Shown: positions 25,119-33,091, counted from the stretch's first letter. The stretch is DNA of 64,000 nucleotides from Croceicoccus sp. (GCA_002694745.1 NZMY01000014.1:124001-188000); one strand, 5' to 3'. A program made the numbers and translations. Notes: generated by a model not told the origin, from the letters alone.

Positions 25119-26387
25119 CTACAGCGGCTTTTCGCGCGGGGATAGGGGGCGCGAGTGCGCATGCGTCCCGCCCATCAGCGAGCGCAGGATCCCCTCTCGG
25201 ATGCCGCGGTCGGCGACGCCCAGCTTGGTCGCGGGCCACAGGTCGAGGATGGTTTCCAGAATGGCGCAGCCCGCGACGACCAGCTCGGCGCGTTCGCGCC
25301 CGATACAGGGCAGATCCTCGCGCTCGGCAAAGCTCATCCGTGAAAGGCTGGCCGCGATGTCGCGCATGGCGAGCGAGGGCACGATCAGCCCGTCGACCGC
25401 CTGCCGGTCATATTGTTCCAGCCCCAGATGCACGCTGGCCAGCGTCGTGACCGTGCCGCTGGTGCCCAGCAGGCGCGGCCCGTCGTCCTCCTCGGCGCGC
25501 GGCAGGTTGCGAAACGGCTCAAGCCGGCGCGAGAACTGGCGGAAGCTGTCCGCCACCCTGCGCCGCATCTCGCGGTAACGGGCAAGGCGCTGCTCGTCGT
25601 CTTCGCCTTCCGCCGCAGGATAGCTTTCGGTCAGCGAGACGACGCCCCATGGCACCGATTGCCAGTCGAGGATGCGGGGCACGACATCGCCGGTTTCGAT
25701 CAGCACAAGCTCGGTCGATCCGCCGCCGATGTCGAAGATCATCGCCGGGCCTTCGCCGCGTTCCAGCAGCACGTGGCAGCCCAGCACCGCCAGCCGCGCC
25801 TCTTCCTGCGCGCTGATGACGTCGAGCACGATGCCCGTTTCCTCGCGCACGCGGTCGATGAACGCCTGCCCGTTGGACGCGCGGCGGCAGGCCTCGGTCG
25901 CGACGCTGCGAGCCAAGTGGACGTTGCGGCGGCGCAGTTTCTGCGAGCAGACCTTCAATGCGCCCAGCGCCCGCTCCATCGCCTCGTCCGACAGGCGGCC
26001 GCTTTGCGCCAGCCCTTCGCCCAGACGCACGACGCGGCTGAACGCGTCGATCACCATGAAGTTCTCACCCTGCGCGCGGGCGATCAGCAGGCGGCAATTA
26101 TTGGTGCCGAGGTCGATCGCGGCATAGGCCTGTCGAGAGGCGGGGGCCTGTTTTGAAGGCGCGGGGTTCGAAGCGCGCGTCGCTTCGCCATTCCGCCGTT
26201 CGGGCAGATCCTTGCCATTCTTGCGGGATGCGGCGCCATTGGCCTTGCCATCCCTGCTTTTTGCGCCGGCAGCGGGACCCGATTGACCCTTGCGGGCCGC
26301 TCTGTCCGGATCGGCGTTTGCATGGCGGCGTCCGCGCTGCCCGCGCCGATCCCCGTCATGCGATGCCGGCGGAAGCGATTCCGCCAT
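25119..26387 (-). CDS. Ppx/GppA family phosphatase (exopolyphosphatase / pppGpp phosphohydrolase)
   Basis: A 422-residue protein from ATG 26387. The first 95 residues are basic, low-complexity and probably disordered. The ASKHA-fold catalytic domain starts at YAAIDLGTNNCRLLIA (phosphate-1 motif). It continues with VATEACRRASN, the FDIGGGSTEL phosphate-2 motif with catalytic Glu region, and GTSGTVTTLA. The family removes phosphate from polyphosphate ends or pppGpp. CYTH and CHAD polyphosphate-linked genes lie 12 kb away across the mobile element. It is coupled with rlmE. Confidence 0.9.
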   Translation of the reverse strand: MAESLPPASHDGDRRGQRGRRHANADPDRAARKGQSGPAAGAKSRDGKANGAASRKNGKDLPERRNGEATRASNPAPSKQAPASRQAYAAIDLGTNNCRLLIARAQGENFMVIDAFSRVVRLGEGLAQSGRLSDEAMERALGALKVCSQKLRRRNVHLARSVATEACRRASNGQAFIDRVREETGIVLDVISAQEEARLAVLGCHVLLERGEGPAMIFDIGGGSTELVLIETGDVVPRILDWQSVPWGVVSLTESYPAAEGEDDEQRLARYREMRRRVADSFRQFSRRLEPFRNLPRAEEDDGPRLLGTSGTVTTLASVHLGLEQYDRQAVDGLIVPSLAMRDIAASLSRMSFAEREDLPCIGRERAELVVAGCAILETILDLWPATKLGVADRGIREGILRSLMGGTHAHSRPLSPREKPL

Positions 26388-26568
26388 GTTTTTCAACTTT
26401 CCAAATTCACATCGACCGCGCGGATAGGGTGCGCGGGGGACCTGACGCCGATGCTAACGACGGCAATGGCTGCTGGCAAGCGCAGCACCGCTCGCCGCCG
26501 CAGACACCCCGCTGCGATACGGCGGCGGGCGCATCGGGCCATCGGGCGGTGCTGCAACCGAAAGGCGG

Positions 26569-26597
26569 TTGACCGGACGGCAGCCGCGCGCTAATGG
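26569..26597 (+). promoter_or_regulatory. Promoter of tRNA-Gln
   Basis: TTGACC (26569-26574), a 17-base spacer and TAATGG (26592-26597) lie 23 bases before the tRNA. Spacing and sequence fit a housekeeping sigma-70-type promoter. Confidence 0.6.
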
Positions 26598-26619
26598 CCC
26601 GCCCCTCACCAGAGATCGA

Positions 26620-26693
26620 TGCCCCGTCGTCTAATGGTAAGACTACGGACTCTGACTCCGTCAATTGAGGTTCGAATCCTCACGGGGCATCCA
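26620..26693 (+). tRNA. tRNA-Gln (anticodon CUG)
   Basis: A 74-base cloverleaf with encoded CCA. Acceptor arms are TGCCCCG (26620-26626) and CGGGGCA (26683-26689). The anticodon stem ACGGA/TCCGT flanks loop CTCTGAC, giving anticodon CTG. The T arm is GAGG-TTCGAAT-CCTC. The discriminator base is T. The last 16 bases (26678-26693) are the attachment core of the neighbouring integrated element, which therefore rebuilds the tRNA 3' end on insertion. Confidence 0.95.
26678..26693 (+). other. attL core, 16 bp identical to attR
   Basis: CCTCACGGGGCATCCA forms the 3' end of tRNA-Gln and recurs exactly at 37318-37333 in the same orientation. Flanking bases differ on both sides. An adjacent tyrosine integrase makes it the left attachment site of the 10.6 kb element. 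Confidence 0.92.
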
Positions 26694-26747
26694 CTGTGCA
26701 CTCATTTCCCTATACTCCCTAAGGGTTTAGCGTGATGCGGTGTCTAA

Positions 26748-27791
26748 CTATTCGACGGGGTTAGACACTTCCTTCCCGTATGCTTTGGCCATTGCGCTAT
26801 CTGCGCGGGCCGCATTTCCTGAGTCGCCAGCGTATCGCCGGAACTCGCGAACAGTCTTGTGGCCGGTGATCGCCATGCCTTCTTCATCGGTGCAGCCACA
26901 GTCCACCAAACGGCGTGCTGCGGCCTTTCGCAGGCCATGCGCAGAGCAGTGCGGAAGGTCTGCCTTGATGCAGGCGCGCTTCACCATGTTGTAAAAGCCT
27001 TTGGCGGTGAAGGTGGCCCCGTCCTTGTTCTCCATCAGGAAAACATCACCCAGCGGGCCAGCGTCCAAAGCCTCGCGCAGTGGTGCCACCACGGGCACAT
27101 CGACAGAATTTGAGGTCTTGCTTTGCTTAAGCCTGATCCGATCATCCGCGATGGCCTTGTGCGTCAGGAAGCGAACGTCCGCGCTGCGCTGTGCGCCATA
27201 GAGTAACAACGCAAAAGCAAGGCGGGGCTTGGTGCCCAGCGGGTGCTTTGCTTCGAACTGGGCAAGTTCCTCTTCGCTCCAGCGGTGATAGCCATCACCC
27301 TCGGCTTTCGGTGGTCGGGTGTCTTTCACCGGGTCGAACGTGCCAGGCACGATGCGTTCGCGACGGGCCACGATGAAAAGCTGTGCGAGTAGCTTGCGAA
27401 GCCGAGCGGCGGCATGGGGTTTATGCCGCCATTTGTTCATGAGACTTTGAATGTGGCCAGCGTCGAAGCGTGCAATCGGGTCATCACCGAACGTCTTGCG
27501 GAATCGCTCTAACACGCCGCGATAGACGTTTTGCGTGGCGGGCTTCAGATCCTGAAAAGCAGTGTCCGAATAATAGCGGACGATCACGTCTGACACGCTG
27601 CCAGGTCGAATTCGACCAGCACCCACTGACGGCTTCTCAGCCTCTAGGAAGGCAGCATATTCCCGCTCAAATTCCTTCGTTCCGAAAGGCGAATGGAAAT
27701 AGGCCGGGGGATAGCCCTTGCGCCGGAAACGATAGCGCCGCTTGCCGTGGCGATCATTGAAGCTGGAGACGTAGGGGAATGCCTTTGTCAT
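26748..27791 (-). CDS. int: Tyrosine recombinase / phage-type integrase
   Basis: A 347-residue integrase. An arm-binding-like N-terminus (RHGKRRYRFRRKG) and a SAM-like core-binding domain (about 65-145) precede the catalytic domain. Visible catalytic residues are Arg202 (GAQRSADV), a beta-hairpin Lys near 223-225, His285 and Arg288 (HGLR), His311 (ITGHKT) and the nucleophile Tyr320 (EFRRYAG). ATG 27791 overlaps the stop of the 66-aa gene (ATGA); an in-frame start 4 codons upstream is less likely. It should excise and integrate the element at tRNA-Gln. Its 3' end points at the attachment site. Confidence 0.95.
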   Translation of the reverse strand: MTKAFPYVSSFNDRHGKRRYRFRRKGYPPAYFHSPFGTKEFEREYAAFLEAEKPSVGAGRIRPGSVSDVIVRYYSDTAFQDLKPATQNVYRGVLERFRKTFGDDPIARFDAGHIQSLMNKWRHKPHAAARLRKLLAQLFIVARRERIVPGTFDPVKDTRPPKAEGDGYHRWSEEELAQFEAKHPLGTKPRLAFALLLYGAQRSADVRFLTHKAIADDRIRLKQSKTSNSVDVPVVAPLREALDAGPLGDVFLMENKDGATFTAKGFYNMVKRACIKADLPHCSAHGLRKAAARRLVDCGCTDEEGMAITGHKTVREFRRYAGDSGNAARADSAMAKAYGKEVSNPVE

Positions 27792-27988
27792 GAAGCGGCC
27801 CAATCATCGAAACGGCTGTCGAAGTCATCGCGCCCAGTGGAAGCCCCAGCTTCCGGCTGCGGGGTCATAGTGAAGGTAAAGCCGCCCATAGGATCGACGC
27901 GGCCCTTCAGAACGACGCCATGGGCCGCGACGGCAGTTGCCATGCGGTCTAGGTCGTCTTTCGATATCAAGGCGCGTCGTGATGCCAT
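27788..27988 (-). CDS. Small element protein between portal and integrase
   Basis: A 66-residue protein, predicted soluble, with no recognised family. The ATG overlaps the portal stop (TAATG) and its stop overlaps the integrase ATG, so it is translated in line from the capsid genes to int. A role as excision helper or virion-associated factor could be imagined from its position, but nothing in the sequence shows it. Confidence 0.7.
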   Translation of the reverse strand: MASRRALISKDDLDRMATAVAAHGVVLKGRVDPMGGFTFTMTPQPEAGASTGRDDFDSRFDDWAAS

Positions 27989-29172
27989 TACGCTGCTTGT
28001 TCTCCCTCATTTGACGGGGGATCACTACGGACGCTTTCGCTGCGCGGATTCCAGCCTTCGACCTGCCGAACCTCGTCGGGATCGAGCACGCCGGTTTCCA
28101 AAGCGATCTTATGCGCGTTCCACCGAGTTTCGGGATCGCCGCGCAGGAAGCCGGACAGATCGAGTTCCAGTTCATAAGGCCCGTTCGTCGGGAACAGCGA
28201 GCGGGCAAACTCTGCCTCGATCTTCCTCGCCCATGGCGCCAGGCAGAACGTCGCGAACCACAGGCCCGCTTGGCTGGCATTCGTGAAAGTGTTGTTTTCG
28301 TATGCCTGCACGATCGGCGGTGGCACCTGAAACAGGCGGAAAATCTCGATCACGCCAAAGCGCCGGGTTTCCAGCAGTTCAGCGTCTTCAGGCGAGATTT
28401 GCGCAGGCTTCCACGTCAGCCCGCCATCCAGCACCAAGGTTTTGCCAACATTACCGGCACCAGCATGTCGCTCAGCGAATTGTGCCCGGAGCCTTTCGGC
28501 AATTTCCTGCGTCATCACGCCGTCCGACTGGATCACGCCGGAAGGGTTTGCACCATTGGCGAGGAACGTGCGTGCATGGCGATTCGCCAGATCCACCCCG
28601 CTGACGGTATCAGCCGATCGCGCTAGTCGTGACTTGCCGATCTTGCCGTCGTCGGTGCGGTCGCGAAGGTGCAGCACCTCGCCCTCCAGCAGGCGGCGCA
28701 CGCGCCCTTTGCCGTCGCCTACGTCATAGGCCAAACGCCCGCTTGCAAGCTCCTGCACGGCCACGTTCGACCAGGGCACATAGACAAGCCCGGAAGGCTG
28801 CCCGTTGCCGCTGCGTTCAATCTCGATAAGCCCGTTGCCGGTGAGCAGGGCCGATGCGATCCAGTGCTCCACGAGATCCGGCCAGGTCATCGCCGAATTT
28901 GGCCCGCCGCGCACCAGCCGAGATAGCGGGTGTGCGGGGTGCTCTAGCCGGGTCAGGCCGTCGCGCTTGTAAACAAGCGCCGGAACGTAAGCGAGTGCCG
29001 TGCTGATAGCTGTGGTGCAGGCAAGCACGGTGGACAGGTTCTCTGCGGCCCTCGCGCTCATACCAGCGTAATAACCGCCGGGGCTGAGCGCCTGCCAGCT
29101 AGGGTCCAGCGGTGAAAGGTCGCTGCGTCGTTCATAGCCCGCCAGAGCCGCAAGACGGGTCATTAGGCCCAT
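27988..29172 (-). CDS. HK97-family phage portal protein
   Basis: A 394-residue protein with typical portal landmarks: SARAAENLSTVLACTTAISTALAYVPALVYKRD near the start, HPLSRLVRGGPN, the WP-LVEHWIASALLTGNGLIEIERSGNG stretch, YDV-VLHLRDRTDDG and the C-terminal FQVPPPIVQAYENNTFTNASQAGLWF. Portals form the dodecameric DNA gate of the capsid. ATG 29172 lies inside the protease 3' end; ATG 29163 (TAATG) is an alternative. It is about normal length for HK97-type portals and looks intact. Confidence 0.95.
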   Translation of the reverse strand: MGLMTRLAALAGYERRSDLSPLDPSWQALSPGGYYAGMSARAAENLSTVLACTTAISTALAYVPALVYKRDGLTRLEHPAHPLSRLVRGGPNSAMTWPDLVEHWIASALLTGNGLIEIERSGNGQPSGLVYVPWSNVAVQELASGRLAYDVGDGKGRVRRLLEGEVLHLRDRTDDGKIGKSRLARSADTVSGVDLANRHARTFLANGANPSGVIQSDGVMTQEIAERLRAQFAERHAGAGNVGKTLVLDGGLTWKPAQISPEDAELLETRRFGVIEIFRLFQVPPPIVQAYENNTFTNASQAGLWFATFCLAPWARKIEAEFARSLFPTNGPYELELDLSGFLRGDPETRWNAHKIALETGVLDPDEVRQVEGWNPRSESVRSDPPSNEGEQAA

Positions 29173-29723
29173 TGCTTTACCTCCGCCAATCGCAGTGCCC
29201 TCGCACGCCTCTGTGCGCCGTCGTGATGCGCCAGCGCCCTAAGTGCTATTTCGGTGCCCTCATAAGCGGGCCAGGCAGAGACAACGCTGATCTCGCGCAG
29301 CCCGATCGAGCGAAGGGTGCGGGTGCGCCCATTCCAACTTTCGCCGCCTTCCGGCACGACAAAGCCAAAGGACATGCCGCCAAGGTCGCCACGTTCGGCC
29401 AGCGCCAGAACGTCGCGCCCTGCCTGCGTGTCGGGCACCTGCAGTTCGAATGCCAGACCCCGGCTATCTTCGCGCAGCGTAAGCGTGCCGCTCTTGGTCC
29501 GCCCCAGCACCTTCGCCGGGTCGTGGTCCAAGAGCGCCAGCACATCACCGGCTAGTGCGGCGCGGAAGGCACCCGGTTCGATCGTTTCCACGAAAGATCC
29601 AAGGTTCGCTTCCGCGCCGAACGTGGCAGCATACCCACCGATCTTGCGCTGCTTGGAGTCAGCACGGATCTCATTGAAGGCACGCCGCTCGATAGCGGGG
29701 CGGGAGTGAAGCGCCCCGGCCAT
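29163..29723 (-). CDS. HK97-family prohead protease
   Basis: A 186-residue serine protease of the capsid maturation family. The N-terminal ERRAFNEIRADSKQRKIGGYAATFG strand pattern leads to the catalytic His region DHDPAKVLGRTKSGTL (about 79-94) and the Ser region GDLGGMSFGFV (about 125-135). ISVVSAWPAYEGTEIALR closes the fold. It should cleave the capsid protein's N-terminal scaffolding part. It overlaps the spike gene by one base (TGATG) and the portal by 10 bases. Confidence 0.95.
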   Translation of the reverse strand: MAGALHSRPAIERRAFNEIRADSKQRKIGGYAATFGAEANLGSFVETIEPGAFRAALAGDVLALLDHDPAKVLGRTKSGTLTLREDSRGLAFELQVPDTQAGRDVLALAERGDLGGMSFGFVVPEGGESWNGRTRTLRSIGLREISVVSAWPAYEGTEIALRALAHHDGAQRRARALRLAEVKQWA

Positions 29724-29989
29724 CAGTAGAGCGCCACCATGTCGGCAGCCGTCGTTCCGGTTGTGCGAACGTATTCTGTCCGCACCGGGAGGAAACAGCC
29801 GCTCGGCACGTTCTTGAACGTCACGTCGGAACTGGCGTTGGACGCGCGCAACTTCACGTCGCCACCCGTTCCGACGTAGAGGGCCTTGGCCACCCCATCG
29901 GGCAGGGCATTCGTGTTATGCGTGGTCACAGCCGCGTGATTACGGGCCGGATCCGATGCGCTGTCGAAGGTGTGGCCAAAGGGGTCCAT
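29723..29989 (-). CDS. Spike-base protein, RCAP_Rcc01079-like (GTA head-spike base)
   Basis: An 88-residue protein with the pattern I recall for the spike-base family of alphaproteobacterial gene transfer agents and related phages: an N-terminal DP-F region, NTNALPDGVAKALYVGTGGDVKLR, a VTFKNVPSGCFLPVRTEYVRTTGTT strand pair and a final DMVALY. In GTA particles it anchors fibres on the capsid. It sits exactly between capsid and protease genes, 1 base after the capsid stop, and overlaps the protease start. Assignment rests on memory of the family pattern, not on a search. Confidence 0.75.
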   Translation of the reverse strand: MDPFGHTFDSASDPARNHAAVTTHNTNALPDGVAKALYVGTGGDVKLRASNASSDVTFKNVPSGCFLPVRTEYVRTTGTTAADMVALY

Positions 29990-29990
29990 A

Positions 29991-31205
29991 TTAGCCCACC
30001 GTCACGCCGGATGCCGCCACGAACGATGCAGGGCGGCGGATACCGAAGTCCACCGAAGCCATGGCGCGGATCAAGATATTGCCCTTGCTGTAGGCGGTTT
30101 CCGCGTAGGGGTTCACCAGCACGTCAAGCTGGCTCCAGACACCGACCAGGAAGTCGCGCCAATCGCCATAAATCAAGGCGTGCTCGTTAGTGCCCGCGCC
30201 GAGATTGGACGGGGCCTGATTGGTAAAGTTCACCGGCTCGCCATGGAAGGTTTCCGCGATCGTGATGGCGTGGCCCTCATTGTCGCGCAGCTTCATGGCA
30301 TCGGACTTGATGCCGTTAGTGGCGAGGAAGGCGCGGGCTGCATCCACGTTGGCGAGGTCTGCCGTAGCGATCATGTTAGCAGCGGTCGTGAACAGATCCG
30401 TTGCGAAAGGCTCGGTCGGCACGTCACCGTCGTTCAGAATGCCCTGCGGTTCGGCTCCGGTGCCGCTGCCATTGACGGCGGCGCGGTCGATTTCCAAAGC
30501 GATATTTCGCGCCAACATCGAGCGCAGCAGGCGTTCAACGTCAGGGCTGGCCTGCATCACCATCTGGCGGCTGAACTCGCTGATTGCGCCGACGTGGTGC
30601 GGGGTCAGGGTCAGGCTGTCGAACGCGGCGTCATCAGTCGAAAGCGCTTCATTCTCATTCACCCAGCCAACCGCGGGGCTGTCGGTTTCGCGCGGGATCA
30701 CCACGTCACCGGTCAGGCCGGTCAGGACAGTTGCGCCCATGCGGTTCATGACGGTCGCGTTGGTCAGGGCCGAAACGAACAGATCGGGGCGAAAGTCATC
30801 GCTGATAATGCCGCCGCTGTTCGCAGTCGTCTGCACGCGCTTTTCGAATACCTCAGTGGGCACATAGAAACCCTGTGCAGGCTTGCCGGCGCGCTTGGGC
30901 AGTTCCGCCTGCAATTCGATTTCGCGCCCCGCATCCACCGGCATACCGGCCTTGTGGGCAATCATCTTTGCGATGCTGAACTTGCTGGCTTCGGCGCGGA
31001 ACTGAATGTCGCCGCCGCCATGAAGGGGCCTGCCCGCTTCGGTGCGCTCGGCTGCCTCGATCTTCTTGGCCCGGTCAATCTTGCAGTCGAGCGAGCGAAG
31101 TTCGTTTTCCGCCGTCTCGAAGGCGGTGGCATCATCATTTGTGTGGGCAGTGGTCATGCGGTCCACCAGGCCCGCCCGCTGCTCTAGCAGTTCCGCGATC
31201 TTCAT
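29991..31205 (-). CDS. HK97-family major capsid protein
   Basis: A 404-residue protein. Residues 1-65 form a charged coiled-coil (scaffolding delta domain), followed by the HK97 fold: KAGMPVDAGREIELQ, GGIISDDFRPDLF, the VVIPRETDSPAVGWVNENEA E-loop, LARNIALEIDRAAVNGSGTG-EPQGILN and the C-terminal DFLVGVWSQLDVLVNP-ETAYSKGNILIRAMASVDFGIRRPASF. ATG 31205 has GAGG 8-9 bases upstream. The frame stays open to a TTG at 31367 and the extra 54 residues look like a signal peptide, which is odd (see findings). The shell should carry the satellite genome. Confidence 0.96.
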   Translation of the reverse strand: MKIAELLEQRAGLVDRMTTAHTNDDATAFETAENELRSLDCKIDRAKKIEAAERTEAGRPLHGGGDIQFRAEASKFSIAKMIAHKAGMPVDAGREIELQAELPKRAGKPAQGFYVPTEVFEKRVQTTANSGGIISDDFRPDLFVSALTNATVMNRMGATVLTGLTGDVVIPRETDSPAVGWVNENEALSTDDAAFDSLTLTPHHVGAISEFSRQMVMQASPDVERLLRSMLARNIALEIDRAAVNGSGTGAEPQGILNDGDVPTEPFATDLFTTAANMIATADLANVDAARAFLATNGIKSDAMKLRDNEGHAITIAETFHGEPVNFTNQAPSNLGAGTNEHALIYGDWRDFLVGVWSQLDVLVNPYAETAYSKGNILIRAMASVDFGIRRPASFVAASGVTVG

Positions 31206-31223
31206 ATTCCATTCCTCTATCTG

Positions 31224-31244
31224 GCCGGGGCACGATGCCCCGGC
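31224..31244 (-). promoter_or_regulatory. Perfect hairpin just upstream of the capsid ribosome site
   Basis: Nine-base arms GCCGGGGCA and TGCCCCGGC with a 3-base loop end 19 bases before the capsid ATG. A second small hairpin (ACGTC-4-GACGT) follows at 31259-31272. Without a T tract this may be an mRNA processing or stabilising element, or an attenuator, that sets capsid expression apart from the upstream genes. Confidence 0.55.
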
Positions 31245-31354
31245 ACTGAGCAAGCCAACGTCTCCCGACGTGAGCGAAGTGAGCGGCTGCGCGGTGGCAA
31301 GCGATGCGGTCAGCACCGTTGCAGCCAGCGCAGCCGCAATCTGGTAAAGGGCGC

Positions 31355-31645
31355 TTAGGCGGCGCAAAGGAAGCCGCTCTCCCAGTCGCCGCGCTTGAAG
31401 CTAATCAATTCCCAAGAATCGCTGTTAAGATAGCGCGTGGCGCTAAACAGCTTTTTGTCCTGCCAAACATCAACCGTTTCACGTTCGCCAGCCTGCACCC
31501 AGTGCATCGCGCCGAAGGTGCCAAGGTTGCGGGTGCGCGTCTGCATCCCGCGTTGCGGTTGCTCGGCCAAGCAATCGGCGGTCACGTTCAACGCATGGGC
31601 TATGATAGCCCGCGCAACGTCCGCCTTCTTTTCACCGTTTGCCAT
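31355..31645 (-). CDS. Small element protein upstream of capsid gene
   Basis: A 96-residue protein from ATG 31645, which has GGGAG 8 bases upstream. An N-terminal helical part (ADVARAIIAHALNVTADCLAEQ) is followed by a strand-rich part (TFGAMHWVQAGERETVDVWQDKKLF). No family is recognised. The frame opens at 31831 with an ATGA overlap to the regulator gene, so a 158-residue product is possible, but the extra residues look non-coding. It may be a DNA-binding or capsid-related factor; position alone is the clue. Confidence 0.65.
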   Translation of the reverse strand: MANGEKKADVARAIIAHALNVTADCLAEQPQRGMQTRTRNLGTFGAMHWVQAGERETVDVWQDKKLFSATRYLNSDSWELISFKRGDWESGFLCAA

Positions 31646-31827
31646 TATGCGAACTCCCTTCGCGCTGTTGAGGGGTTCGACCTGAAACAGCGCTGGGCCT
31701 GTTCCTTCGCTAGCGCTGAGCCTAGCGCGCCGGGTCGAACGGCGGATTTCATAGCTCCCCATCCCGCGCGCGGGTTTTCCCATATCGGCAGACGCGCCGG
31801 GACCGCTCAGGGGGGAACGGGTTTCGG

Positions 31828-32367
31828 TCATTCGGTATCAACTTTGTAGGCTTCAGCCATGACCGCGCGCGGATCGTGGCCAAGCCGCTTAACGACACGG
31901 TCAAAAACCTCGTCCACTTCAAGAACGATGAAGCTCGTGGATCTAAGTCTAGAGCGGATGGTGGGGATCACATCGGTCTTCAGCTCCCAGAGGATTTCAA
32001 TCGATTTATCGCCAGACACGCAAAGCAGGGTCCGCGCAGCCATGCCGAAATTTAAAAACGGAAGGCTCGGCCACCTCTCAGGATTACCGTAAACAGGCCC
32101 CTCGCCTACATGTGCGAAATGCTGCGCAGCCTTGATCGCGTTCGCAGCAGAAAGCCCCGTTTCGATCAGTTCTTTTGCGATGGCGATTTCCATCACGGTG
32201 AAGAAGGTAAAGCGGCGATGCGCACCTGATACGCCACCACCTTCAATCGGTGCGCCCGGCTTCCCGATCAACAGGTCACGCTTGAGCCAGCTCTGCAGGG
32301 TATGGTTGGGCAAACAAGTTGCATCCAACACTTGGCCTGTCGTGAATCGGTCTTCAAGGATGTGCAT
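31828..32367 (-). CDS. MerR-like helix-turn-helix regulator of the element
   Basis: A 179-residue protein from ATG 32367 (GGAA 7 bases upstream; the frame opens at 32451). The N-terminus has a MerR-type winged-helix pattern, FTTGQVLDATCLPNHTLQSWLKRDLL, then HRRFTFFTVMEIAIAKELIETGLSAANAIKAAQHF. The rest may be an effector or dimer domain. It heads the leftward late-type block (96-aa, capsid, spike, protease, portal, int). Two copies of a CCAAnTTGGCn4GCCAA motif lie directly upstream, so it may control itself and this block, like AlpA/Stl-type switches in satellites. That function is inferred. Confidence 0.72.
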   Translation of the reverse strand: MHILEDRFTTGQVLDATCLPNHTLQSWLKRDLLIGKPGAPIEGGGVSGAHRRFTFFTVMEIAIAKELIETGLSAANAIKAAQHFAHVGEGPVYGNPERWPSLPFLNFGMAARTLLCVSGDKSIEILWELKTDVIPTIRSRLRSTSFIVLEVDEVFDRVVKRLGHDPRAVMAEAYKVDTE

Positions 32368-32375
32368 ATCATGTT

Positions 32376-32432
32376 CCAAATTGGCGTCTGCCAACCTAGC
32401 TAGTCCTATGTAGCCAAGTTGGCAAGCGCCAA
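32376..32432 (-). promoter_or_regulatory. Duplicated candidate operator CCAAnTTGGCn4GCCAA
   Basis: Two 19-base copies lie at 32376-32394 and 32414-32432, start-to-start distance 38 bases. Each contains the palindrome TTGGC-4-GCCAA, and the leading CCAA makes further dyads (GCCAA-g-TTGGC at 32413-32423). They sit 9 to 65 bases upstream of the MerR-like gene's ATG, where an autoregulator or helper-derived antirepressor system would act. Confidence 0.65.
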
Positions 32433-32469
32433 TTCGTTCATCCAGCTTCACTGACGGTGGATAAGTCTT

Positions 32470-32766
32470 TCAGCAGTCCAGCCCATGCGTGCCGCCTGGG
32501 TCGCTGATTTCACAGCCAGGACCACTCGGATGCCAAGCATACGTTAGGCCGCCGCAACTGATTTCATCTTCGGTGCATTGTCCGGCTGGATCGTCGTCCT
32601 CTAGATCCGGGTCGCCGTCGATCGTATCTAGCAGTTCCACCAGCGCCTCCACCGCTGCCGCGATTTCCTCGCGATCCACATAACCTTGGATCAGGAAGCG
32701 AGATTGCGCGGTCGCCGGTTCGGGAAAGAACGCCACGTAGGGCGCGATCTTGATAGCCTCGCCCAT
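32470..32766 (-). CDS. Small acidic element protein, unknown
   Basis: A 98-residue acidic protein. ATG 32766 has GGAGG about 9 bases upstream and lies one base after the stop of the preceding gene. Its middle (REEIAAAVEALVELLDTIDGDPDLEDDD) is a helix running into an Asp/Glu tail, and the C-terminus holds three Cys. I recall similar short proteins in sphingomonad prophages but cannot assign a function. Co-translated with the 96-aa gene upstream. Confidence 0.65.
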   Translation of the reverse strand: MGEAIKIAPYVAFFPEPATAQSRFLIQGYVDREEIAAAVEALVELLDTIDGDPDLEDDDPAGQCTEDEISCGGLTYAWHPSGPGCEISDPGGTHGLDC

Positions 32767-32767
32767 A

Positions 32768-33058
32768 TCATAGGCCCTCCGCATGAAAGGCTGCCACGGC
32801 AGCGAGGTAGCCAATGCCTGCGAAGGCTTCGGCCAAAATTTCCGGATTCAGATCTTCCAATGCGCTTTCGCCGTCATTGTTTTTGCGGTGCCCCATCTCC
32901 AGCGTTAGCGCGAGCGAGCGGATCATCGGCAGGATTTCATGCACCGCATCAATGCCGGTCGAGCCGAGCGGCGAACTGGTCGAAAGCCGGAAATTATAGA
33001 GTGCTTCGAATGCGGGATTGATATGGGCGGATTCCGCCCTAGGGGTAGTGGTAGCCAT
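32768..33058 (-). CDS. Small element protein, unknown
   Basis: A 96-residue helical protein. ATG 33058 has GAGG 8-9 bases upstream. No membrane segment or motif is recognised. It opens a two-gene leftward unit with the 98-aa gene, and its start faces that of the plus-strand RHH gene across 88 bases that contain a palindrome at 33068-33091. Confidence 0.65.
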   Translation of the reverse strand: MATTTPRAESAHINPAFEALYNFRLSTSSPLGSTGIDAVHEILPMIRSLALTLEMGHRKNNDGESALEDLNPEILAEAFAGIGYLAAVAAFHAEGL

Positions 33059-33067
33059 TATGCGTTC

Positions 33068-33091
33068 CTCTAAAACGTGTTTTGGTTAGAG
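33068..33091. promoter_or_regulatory. Palindrome in the divergent RHH / 96-aa promoter region
   Basis: Arms CTCTAAAAC (33068-33076) and GTTTT-gg-TTAGAG (33079-33091) form a dyad with a 2-base bulge, 9 bases upstream of the 96-aa gene's start. It could be bound by the divergently encoded RHH protein. Confidence 0.45.

Noticed and set aside
23866-25239. 457-codon frame that would fuse the DUF4269 protein to an upstream part
   Set aside because: The upstream part is a frame-shadow of rlmE; DUF4269 starts at its own ATG 24387 with a ribosome site.
29970-31187. 405-codon plus-strand frame over the capsid gene
   Set aside because: Antisense to the HK97 capsid protein, no domain seen.
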